Of a DNA stretch of 5,665 bases, positions 1-4,800 are shown one piece after another. The translations under genes were made by a program, and so were the position numbers. Origin of the DNA: Chloroflexota bacterium (GTDB lineage Bacteria; Chloroflexota; Dehalococcoidia; DSTF01; JACRBR01). Under the pieces are notes generated by a model. That model was not told where the DNA came from. It did no database searches and worked only from the letters and a program-made list of their open reading frames with translations. The stretch is taken from positions 1-5,665 of the forward strand of contig JAKAMA010000176.1 in assembly GCA_021813085.1 (NCBI GenBank), written 5' to 3'. Every line of letters starts with the position of its first letter. The first letter of the stretch is position 1.

Positions 1-1368
1 AGCCCACAGGCACAGCACCGGCGTGATCGGCGCGTGGAAGCGCGGGTCGGCGAAGAACGCCACGTGCACGAGCGTCCAGTACGCCACCAGCGACATCAGC
101 AGCAGGCGCGTGGCGCCGGCGATGCCGCGCGGGGACGAGAGCCAGCGGCGCACCCCGACGAGCGCCAGCGCGATCAGCAGCCAGTAGTACACGTCGGACA
201 GCCCGCCGAGCGCGAGCTTCACGCCGTGCGGTAGCACGCGGCGCTCGCCGTGGCCGTCGATCCACTGCAGCGCCTCGTGGTCGCTCGCGTACAGCCAGAA
301 CACCTTCCGCGCCGACAGCGTCACCTCGCGCAGCGGATGATGCACGATGTACCGCAGCCCCTCGCGGAAGCCGTCCTTGCTCACCCGCGCCTCCGCGCGC
401 GGCTCGGACAGGTTCGGGTACCGGAACACGAGCTCGTTGACGATGCGCCCGCGCCCGTCGGCCCCCGCCGAGTGCCCGATGTAGAAGTCGACGCCCGCGT
501 TCGTCGAGATCAGCACCGCCGAACCTGACTCGACGTAGTTCCGGACCGTCCACGGCGCGATCACCACGGCTGCCACCGCGCCGAGCGCCAGCGTCCGCAA
601 GAGCGCCGCACGGATCGCGCTTGCACCAGGCCACGCGGCTGCCGGCGCGCCGTTCGTCGTATCCATGCCCGTAGGAGCGCCGCTCGCCGTGCCCCCGTCG
701 CCGCGCCGATCACCGGCGGTGACATCGCCCGCCGGCCACAGCCAGAACGGGAGGGCGACGAGCGGGATCAGCGCCGCCTGGCCGCGGATCAGCGCCGCAT
801 ACCCGACCGCGACGCCCGCTGCGGCCAGCAGCCGCCCGCTCCGCCGCACCGCCGACTCGACGATCAGCCAGATCGCCAGCAGCAGCACGAACGTGAACGC
901 CGTCTCGCTCAGCGTGACGCCGGCGAAGAACACCGCGCTCGGCATCAGCGCGTAGAGCAGCGCGCCGAGCATCGCCGCCCGCGCATCGAATGCGCGCCGG
1001 CCGATGGCGTAGACCAGCACCACCGTGCCCGCCGCGAACAGCGCGTTCACCACGAGCGCCGCGCGCACGCTGTCGTCGAAGATCCGGTACACCGCGGCGA
1101 GGATGAACGGATACCCCGGCGGCCAGAACAGCGTCGTCGTGCCGTTGGGGTTGATGTAGCCCGCCGCGTGCGCCAGCGAGCGCCCCAGCAGGTCGTAGCG
1201 CCCGGCGTCGTCGCTCAGCGTCGGTGTGAAGTTGGTGGCGAGGATCCACGCCAGCCGCACGGCGAACGCCAGCGCCGCGATGGCCGCGAGCGTCAGCCGC
1301 TCGCGTGCGGCGGCGCGCGCTGCGGTCTGGGCGGCGGCGGCAGGCGCGCCGCGCTCCTCCTCGATCAT
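1..1368 (-). CDS. GT39/ArnT-like membrane glycosyltransferase (partial, C-terminus beyond the left edge)
   Basis: Reading from the ATG at 1368-1366 the frame stays open for 456 codons to base 1. The product is a multi-pass membrane protein of the GT39 (PMT/ArnT-like) type, which moves a sugar from a polyprenyl-phosphate donor to a lipid or protein on the outer face of the membrane. Visible signs are a first membrane segment (residues 26-45), then an extracytoplasmic loop with the acidic motif SDDAGRY (52-58), where this family carries its catalytic Asp, then FWPPGYPFIL (81-90), matching the family's PPGYP signature. Several hydrophobic segments follow (about 103-121, 132-150, 156-170, 179-211, 256-272, 391-406, 420-438). 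PWTVRNY (272-278), the STNAGVDFYIGH stretch (288-299) and DPRFHAPITP (441-450) also match family patterns. Residues 213-250 form an odd Gly/Ala/Thr-rich insert in a loop. No Shine-Dalgarno precedes the start. The acceptor cannot be told from sequence. Family call strong, substrate unknown. Confidence 0.88.
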   Translation of the reverse strand, partial: MIEEERGAPAAAAQTAARAAARERLTLAAIAALAFAVRLAWILATNFTPTLSDDAGRYDLLGRSLAHAAGYINPNGTTTLFWPPGYPFILAAVYRIFDDSVRAALVVNALFAAGTVVLVYAIGRRAFDARAAMLGALLYALMPSAVFFAGVTLSETAFTFVLLLAIWLIVESAVRRSGRLLAAAGVAVGYAALIRGQAALIPLVALPFWLWPAGDVTAGDRRGDGGTASGAPTGMDTTNGAPAAAWPGASAIRAALLRTLALGAVAAVVIAPWTVRNYVESGSAVLISTNAGVDFYIGHSAGADGRGRIVNELVFRYPNLSEPRAEARVSKDGFREGLRYIVHHPLREVTLSARKVFWLYASDHEALQWIDGHGERRVLPHGVKLALGGLSDVYYWLLIALALVGVRRWLSSPRGIAGATRLLLMSLVAYWTLVHVAFFADPRFHAPITPVLCLWA

Positions 1369-1516
1369 GCGGGCAGTGTAGCCGCGGCGTGAGCCGGCCG
1401 ACGCCGGCGGCAGCCAGGCGAAGCGCAGTCCTTCATGGGAGATGTGCGATGCGTCAGCAGATCCCGCCCGGCGCGCCCGCTTGCCCGCTAGCTCCCCCGC
1501 CGCAATAGTGCCTGAC
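1369..1516. promoter_or_regulatory. Divergent promoter region between the GT39 gene and the thiolase operon
   Basis: These 148 bases separate two divergent genes and must hold both promoters unless a gene start is misplaced. On the minus strand TACACT (1380-1375) resembles a -10 hexamer and ends only 6 bases before the ATG, so transcription could begin at or very near the start codon. I see no good -35 element. On the plus side CAATAGT (1503-1509) lies just ahead of the ATG at 1517 and is a weaker -10-like match. Neither start has a Shine-Dalgarno sequence, which fits leaderless or very short-leader transcripts. Two copies of GCCGGC (1393-1398 and 1403-1408) are probably GC-rich chance. No other structure was seen. 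Confidence 0.45.
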
Positions 1517-2707
1517 ATGGACGGACGCGAGCTGCGTGGCAAGGCCGCGATCACCGGCCTCGGCATCACGGAGATGGGCCGCATCTACGGCCACGACGCC
1601 CCGCACTTCGCCGCGGAGGCCGTACGGCTCGCCGTTGCCGACGCCGGGCTCCGCAAGCAGGACATCGACGGCCTGCTCGTGAGCCCGGGCGTCGCCTCGC
1701 TCGGCGGCATGAGCGGCGTCGGCCTGCAGAACTACCTCGGGCTCGCCAATCTGCGCCTGCTGTCCAGCATGAACGTCGGCGGCGCGACGGCGAGCATCAT
1801 GGTGCAGTACGCCGCCATGTCGGTCATCCACCGCATGGCGGACCACGTCGTCTGCGTCTTCGCCGACGCGCCGCTGCGCGAGCCGGGACGCGGCGGTGGC
1901 GCGGTCTACGCCGGCATGGGGCGCTCGCCGCGGCCGTCGGGCATGGGCGGGCTGTACACGGCGTACGGCGTCTTCGGCGTCAACGCGCACTACGCCCTCG
2001 CGGCGCGCCGCCACATGGAGCTGTACGGCACGACGGGAGACCAGCTCGGCGCCATCGCCGTCGCCGAGCGCGCCTGGGCGCGCCTCAACCCGCTGGCCGA
2101 GCACCGCGAGCCGATGACGCTCGACGACTACCGCGCCTCGCGCTGGGTCGTCGAGCCGCTGCGCCTGTTCGACTGCTGCCTCGTCTCGAACGGCGGCGTC
2201 GCCGTCGTCGTCTCGCGCGCGGAGGAGGCGAACGACCTCGCCCAGCCGCCGGCGTACATCCTGGGCATGGGGCAGGGGCACCCCGGCGACTTCCGCCGGA
2301 AGGGCTGGGACGTCGAGACGCAGACCGGCGCGCCGATGGCGAAGGAGCGCGCGTTCTCGATGGCAGGCATTGCGCTCGAGGACGTCGACGTCGTGCAGGC
2401 GTACGACTGCTACACCTACACCGTGCTCGTGACGCTCGAGGACTACGGCTTCTGCAAGAAGGGCGAAGGCGGGCCGTTCGTCGAAGGCGGCAGGCTCGGC
2501 CCCGGTGGCAGCCTGCCGACGAACACGGGCGGCGGCCAGCTCAGCGCCTACTACATGTGGGGCATGACGCCGCTCTCCGAGGCCGTGATCCAGGTGCGCG
2601 GCCAGGGCGGCGAGCGCCAGGTGCCGAAGCACGACGTCGTGCTCGTCACCGGCAACGGCGGCATCCTCGACCATCACAGCGCGCTGGTGCTCGGGAGCGC
2701 GAGGTGA
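1517..2707 (+). CDS. Thiolase-superfamily protein (SCP2/lipid-transfer type, possibly Ltp2-like aldolase)
   Basis: A 396-residue protein, the normal length for non-decarboxylating thiolase-like lipid-transfer proteins, which act on acyl-CoA thioesters in the cytoplasm. The N-terminus (LRGKAAITGLGITEMGR, residues 6-22) and the DIDGLLVSPG segment (49-58) are typical. The region where true thiolases carry the nucleophilic Cys reads SSMNVGGATAS (83-93), without Cys; the first Cys is residue 113. The C-terminal half has YDCYTYTVLVTLEDYGFC (296-313), LPTNTGGGQLS (333-343) and GNGGILDHHS (379-388), the SCP2-thiolase C-terminal pattern, with Tyr where many members have His before DC. Tyr345-Tyr346 follow the NTGGG motif. 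I chose the ATG at 1517 rather than an in-frame ATG at 1442 because family homology begins there and the upstream 25 residues are Ala/Arg/Pro-rich filler. It is the first gene of the operon that also encodes a DUF35 partner. The exact reaction is not known; a retro-aldol or acyl-CoA-binding role fits better than thiolysis. Confidence 0.9.
   Translation: MDGRELRGKAAITGLGITEMGRIYGHDAPHFAAEAVRLAVADAGLRKQDIDGLLVSPGVASLGGMSGVGLQNYLGLANLRLLSSMNVGGATASIMVQYAAMSVIHRMADHVVCVFADAPLREPGRGGGAVYAGMGRSPRPSGMGGLYTAYGVFGVNAHYALAARRHMELYGTTGDQLGAIAVAERAWARLNPLAEHREPMTLDDYRASRWVVEPLRLFDCCLVSNGGVAVVVSRAEEANDLAQPPAYILGMGQGHPGDFRRKGWDVETQTGAPMAKERAFSMAGIALEDVDVVQAYDCYTYTVLVTLEDYGFCKKGEGGPFVEGGRLGPGGSLPTNTGGGQLSAYYMWGMTPLSEAVIQVRGQGGERQVPKHDVVLVTGNGGILDHHSALVLGSAR
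2693..2697 (+). promoter_or_regulatory. Shine-Dalgarno supporting the GTG start at 2704
   Basis: GGGAG sits 6 bases upstream of the GTG at 2704, inside the last codons of the thiolase-like gene. The GTG shares GTGA with that gene's TGA stop (2705-2707). This site decides the start of the following small gene, which otherwise has only a later ATG at 2827 without an equally good ribosome site. Confidence 0.6.
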
Positions 2708-3018
2708 CGTCGGCGCCCCAGGCGTCTTGGTTATACCGGTTTGGGACTGATGCGGAACCGGCCGAAGATCTCGAAGGCCAGTCTGAGGTAGCGGCATCCC
2801 GTGGATTGCCGCACGGAGTATCCGTCATGAGTCGCACGTCGAGAACGGACGTTTCAAGAGCGGCGCGTGCCGAAGTCGAGCTATATTTCCTTGTGCACAA
2901 GACGGGAGCGAACCCGTACCACCACACGGTGGAGTTGCCGCATCCGGTGGGTTCCGAGACCGCCGAGCTGTTTAACTCGCTCTTTGGGCGACAGGGAGTA
3001 GATCGAGACGATGGGTGA
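2704..3018 (+). CDS. Uncharacterized 104-aa protein, first gene of an inserted pair
   Basis: I do not recognise this protein. The GTG start at 2704 overlaps the thiolase stop as GTGA and has GGGAG at good spacing; a start at ATG 2827 would give 63 residues but would discard a segment that looks like real protein (ASWLYRFGTDAEPAEDLEG, residues 7-25). The rest has HGVSVMSRTSRTD (37-49), a short charged stretch, YFLVHKTG (61-68), NPYHHTVELPHPV (70-82) and a C-terminal amphipathic helix-like segment (ETAELFNSLFGR, 85-96). There is no signal peptide, membrane segment or Cys. Composition is balanced, unlike antisense or shadow reading frames in this GC-rich DNA. Hand-counted GC over 2701-3000 is about 61%, lower than neighbouring genes. 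Its frame ends 8 bases inside the next gene, so the two are coupled. The size and the pairing with a small HEAT-like protein recall stand-alone polymorphic-toxin tip/immunity pairs, but no catalytic motif proves this. Confidence 0.6.
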   Translation: MTSAPQASWLYRFGTDAEPAEDLEGQSEVAASRGLPHGVSVMSRTSRTDVSRAARAEVELYFLVHKTGANPYHHTVELPHPVGSETAELFNSLFGRQGVDRDDG

Positions 3019-3361
3019 GTACCGGGACGACGAGGGGCTTGTGCGCGTGGCTCTCGACGGCTCGCGCGTTCTTTCCGACCGCATCTCGGCCGTGCGCGAG
3101 CTCGGCGGCGCGGATAGCCCCACCGTGCTTGAGGCGTTGGTCGAACTGGCAACGTGCTCGGACGCGCCGGCTGCGTTCGCCGCAGCGGTCGGCCGAAGCC
3201 TGGGGCAGATCTGTTTCCGCCGGTCGCAAGGCCTCGACGACCTGGTGGTCGCCCGCATGAGCGGCGATGCGTACATCGAGTACGACAGTGAGATCGCACA
3301 GCTCCAGAAGATGATGCCGTGGAGCAAGATGCGACGGGGGACCGTCGGCTCCGGGCGATGA
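3011..3361 (+). CDS. Uncharacterized 116-aa alpha-helical (HEAT-like) protein
   Basis: The ATG at 3011 overlaps the previous gene by 8 bases, with GGGAG at 2994-2998 about 12 bases upstream. The central part, SDRISAVRELGGADSPTVL (22-40) followed by EALVELATCSDAPAAFAAAV (41-60) and GRSLGQICFR (61-70), reads like one and a half HEAT/ARM-type helical hairpins: a paired A/B helix pattern with Ala/Leu spacing and Asp in the turn. An acidic segment follows (YIEYDSEIAQLQ, 88-99), then a basic, low-information tail (PWSKMRRGTVGSGR, 103-116) that may be read-through into former operon sequence. Small HEAT-like proteins are common as immunity or adaptor proteins, which is the basis for suspecting that it neutralises or binds the product of the gene before it. 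Its stop overlaps the DUF35 start as ATGA. No signal peptide. Function unproven; the fold call is by eye. Confidence 0.62.
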   Translation: MGEYRDDEGLVRVALDGSRVLSDRISAVRELGGADSPTVLEALVELATCSDAPAAFAAAVGRSLGQICFRRSQGLDDLVVARMSGDAYIEYDSEIAQLQKMMPWSKMRRGTVGSGR

Positions 3362-3792
3362 CTGCCGCCTACACCCTCCCCATCCCCCAAGCCGATGCGG
3401 CCTCCGCGCCGTTCTTCGAGGGCGCGCGGCGCCACGAGCTGATGCTGATGCGCTGCCGCACCTGCCGCGCCTGGCGCCTGCCGTCGCGCCCGCGCTGCCC
3501 CGACTGCTGGTCGACCGACACCGAGTGGGCGCGCGCGAGCGGGCGCGGCACGCTCTATAGCTGGGGCATCATGCACCAGAAGCTGCACCCGGCGTTCGCG
3601 GAGCAGGTCCCGTACCAGTTCGCGGTCGTCGAGTTGGAGGAGGGGCCGCGCATCGTCTCGAACATCGTCGGCGTGCCGGACAGCGAGCTGCGCGCCGGCA
3701 TGCCGCTCCACGCCGTGTACGACGACGTCGCGGACGACGCGACGATCGTGCGCTTCGCGCCGGACGGCGCCGAAAGGCCCGTCCTGGCATGA
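3358..3792 (+). CDS. DUF35 family Zn-ribbon/OB-fold protein, partner of the thiolase-like protein
   Basis: A 144-residue protein with the two-part build of the DUF35 family (rubredoxin-like zinc ribbon plus OB fold, CoA-binding in characterised members). The ribbon is C33-x2-C36-x10-C47-x2-C50, preceded by the usual helical segment (FFEGARRHELMLMRC, 19-33). The OB fold starts at ASGRGTLYSWGIMHQ (60-74), with PYQFAVVELEEGPRIVSNIVG (85-105) and the GMPLHAVYDD strand (114-123), all standard. The ATG at 3358 is chosen because it overlaps the upstream stop as ATGA and gives the normal family N-terminus; an in-frame ATG at 3319 would only add 13 residues. No strong Shine-Dalgarno is visible, so translation probably depends on coupling. 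Known family members dock on a thiolase, HMG-CoA synthase or Ltp2-type protein and help bind or channel the CoA ester; here the obvious partner is encoded two genes upstream. Confidence 0.92.
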   Translation: MTAAYTLPIPQADAASAPFFEGARRHELMLMRCRTCRAWRLPSRPRCPDCWSTDTEWARASGRGTLYSWGIMHQKLHPAFAEQVPYQFAVVELEEGPRIVSNIVGVPDSELRAGMPLHAVYDDVADDATIVRFAPDGAERPVLA

Positions 3793-4040
3793 GCCCGAAG
3801 TTCGTGCGCGGCGGCGCCCGTCCGCCCGCGAAGCCGGGCACGATCCTGCAGGTGCGGCCATACGAGCTGCACGGCACGCGCTACTTCGCCGTGTTCTACC
3901 GCCTCGACGACGCGCCGGAGCCGCGCGAAGCACGCCTCTCCTTCGACATGATCTACGATGACCCGCGTCCAGGCGACCAGGTGCTGGTCGCATCGGTGCT
4001 CGGTGTGGTCGACCGCATCCAGCGCAGGGAGGCGTCATGA
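3789..4040 (+). CDS. Uncharacterized 83-aa protein, probable small beta-barrel
   Basis: No family recognised. The ATG overlaps the DUF35 stop as ATGA and its own TGA overlaps the DUF1028 ATG in the same way; AAGG at 3774-3777 lies 11 bases upstream of the start. The first 17 residues are basic and Pro/Gly-rich. The rest alternates beta-like segments: GTILQVRPYEL (17-27), TRYFAVFYRLD (30-40), EARLSFDMIYDD (47-58) and GDQVLVASVLGVVDRIQRR (62-80). This is compatible with a small barrel, and GDQVLVA resembles the nucleic-acid- or ligand-binding turns of OB/TOBE/SH3-like folds. It has no Cys, signal peptide or membrane segment. Being wedged between DUF35 and DUF1028 genes with coupled translation suggests its product joins the same complex or pathway, but that is inference. 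The frame and composition support a real gene. Confidence 0.75.
   Translation: MSPKFVRGGARPPAKPGTILQVRPYELHGTRYFAVFYRLDDAPEPREARLSFDMIYDDPRPGDQVLVASVLGVVDRIQRREAS
4026..4032 (+). promoter_or_regulatory. Strong Shine-Dalgarno of the DUF1028 gene
   Basis: AGGGAGG lies 4 bases before the ATG at 4037. It is the best ribosome site in the operon. With the ATGA overlap it fixes the start, and hence the Met-Thr N-terminus of the product. Confidence 0.65.
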
Positions 4041-4708
4041 CGTTCAGCATCATCGCCCGCGACCCGGCGAGCGCGTCCTTCGGCGTCGCCGTCTGCACGG
4101 CCGTGCCCTGCGTCGGCGCGCTCGTGCCGCACGCGAAGAGCGGCGTCGGCGCTGTGGCGACGCAGTCGTACGTCAACGTCGACCTCGGCCGCGACGGACT
4201 GAAGCTGCTCGAGCTCGGCATGAGCCCGCGGGCGGCGCTCGAAGGCCTGCTCGCCGACGACGCGGGCGCGGCGCTGCGCCAGGTGGCGGCCATCGACGCG
4301 CAGGGGCGGACGTTCTCCTACAGCGGCAAGGACTGCGTCGAGTGGTTCGGCAGCCGCGAGGGCACCGATTACTCCGTGCAGGGCAACATGCTGGCGGGAC
4401 AGGCCGTCGTCGACGCGATGGCGGACGTCTTCGAGCGGGCCGCCGGCGCGCCGTTCAGTGTGCGGCTGCTGGGCGCCCTCGAAGCGGGCCAGGCGGCGGG
4501 CGGCGACAAGCGCGGGCGCCAGTCGGCGGCGCTGCTCGTCACGCCGGCGGTGGTCGTCCGGGGCGCGCCCGCCGACTTCGACCTCCGCGCCTACGCCCTC
4601 GATATCCGCGTCGACGAGCACCCGGACCCGGTGCCCGAGCTGCGCCGCATCTTCGAGCTGCTGCGCAAGCAGGCCGCCGAAGAAGACGCCGCGGGCGACG
4701 ACCGGTAG
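4037..4708 (+). CDS. DUF1028 family protein (predicted Ntn-hydrolase-like)
   Basis: A 223-residue protein, the usual length of the core DUF1028 family. It shows the family opening MTFSIIARDPASASFGVAV (1-19), GVGAVATQSYVN (36-47), the SVQGNMLAG segment (113-121), the hallmark AGQAAGGDKRGRQSAALLV (150-168) and a C-terminal FDLRAYALDIRVDEHPDP stretch (181-198) before a helix (ELRRIFELL, 201-209). The family has been placed by others with Ntn hydrolases as a predicted amidohydrolase/peptidase. Consistent with this, Thr2 directly after the initiator Met could become the N-terminal nucleophile once Met is removed; this is inference, as I know of no biochemical proof. No signal peptide is present, so it is probably cytoplasmic. 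It is the last gene of the operon. Its final codons and TAG stop (4706-4708) run into a perfect palindrome, so the C-terminal end (AEEDAAGDDR) may have been set by arrival of that element. Confidence 0.93.
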   Translation: MTFSIIARDPASASFGVAVCTAVPCVGALVPHAKSGVGAVATQSYVNVDLGRDGLKLLELGMSPRAALEGLLADDAGAALRQVAAIDAQGRTFSYSGKDCVEWFGSREGTDYSVQGNMLAGQAVVDAMADVFERAAGAPFSVRLLGALEAGQAAGGDKRGRQSAALLVTPAVVVRGAPADFDLRAYALDIRVDEHPDPVPELRRIFELLRKQAAEEDAAGDDR

Positions 4709-4732
4709 GGGCGACCGGCCGGTCGCCCCTAC
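4705..4732. repeat. Perfect 28-bp palindrome (REP-like) overlapping the DUF1028 stop
   Basis: The half-site GTAGGGGCGACCGG (4705-4718) is followed at once by its exact reverse complement (4719-4732), with no spacer and no mismatch; the symmetry breaks at the next pair (4704/4733). It lies between convergent genes and carries the TAG stop of the DUF1028 gene at 4706-4708. Arms ending in GTAGGGGCG/CGCCCCTAC resemble a dispersed palindromic repeat that I recall from several GC-rich bacterial genomes, but I cannot check copy number here. A stem this stable could also end transcription or protect the 3' end in both directions, although there is no T-run as in a classical intrinsic terminator. Confidence 0.8.
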
Positions 4733-4800
4733 ATCGAGATGCGTATGCAGTCAGCAGTGCCGCCCCGATCGGGCGCGCCGCGATCGGCCCTGCCCTTCCG
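4733..4800. other. Short convergent intergenic gap with a second hairpin
   Basis: Only 68 bases lie between the palindrome and the stop of the minus-strand gene. They hold one more inverted repeat: CCGATCG (4765-4771) and CGATCGG (4781-4787) around a 9-base GC-rich loop that includes the self-complementary GGCGCGCC (4772-4779). No T-run follows on either strand, so it is at best a weak terminator candidate. No gene is seen in the gap. Confidence 0.4.

Noticed and set aside
710..1249. Open frames on both strands inside the GT39 region
   Set aside because: The continuous minus-strand frame from 1368 to the left edge carries family motifs and membrane segments; the others are Arg/Pro/His-rich shadows.
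1442..1516. Upstream ATG at 1442 as the start of the thiolase-like gene
   Set aside because: The extra 25 residues do not fit the family N-terminus and would consume most of the divergent promoter region.
1454..2797. A 447-codon open frame on the minus strand opposite the thiolase-like gene
   Set aside because: It is rich in Arg, Ala, His and Val-Asp runs without domain pattern, as expected for an antisense frame of a GC-rich gene. The plus-strand product is clearly a known family.
2882..2887. TATATT as an internal promoter -10 element in the inserted pair
   Set aside because: It encodes Leu-Tyr-Phe of the 104-aa protein, and no -35-like hexamer lies at 16-18 bases upstream (TTTCAA at 2852 is too far).
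2881..4293. A 470-codon open frame on the minus strand across the DUF35 and DUF1028 genes
   Set aside because: Low-complexity Ser/Arg/Ala sequence lying opposite three better-supported plus-strand genes; no motif or ribosome site.
4765..4787. Hairpin as an intrinsic terminator
   Set aside because: Only a 7-bp stem with a 9-base loop and no following T-run on either strand; kept as a structural note only.
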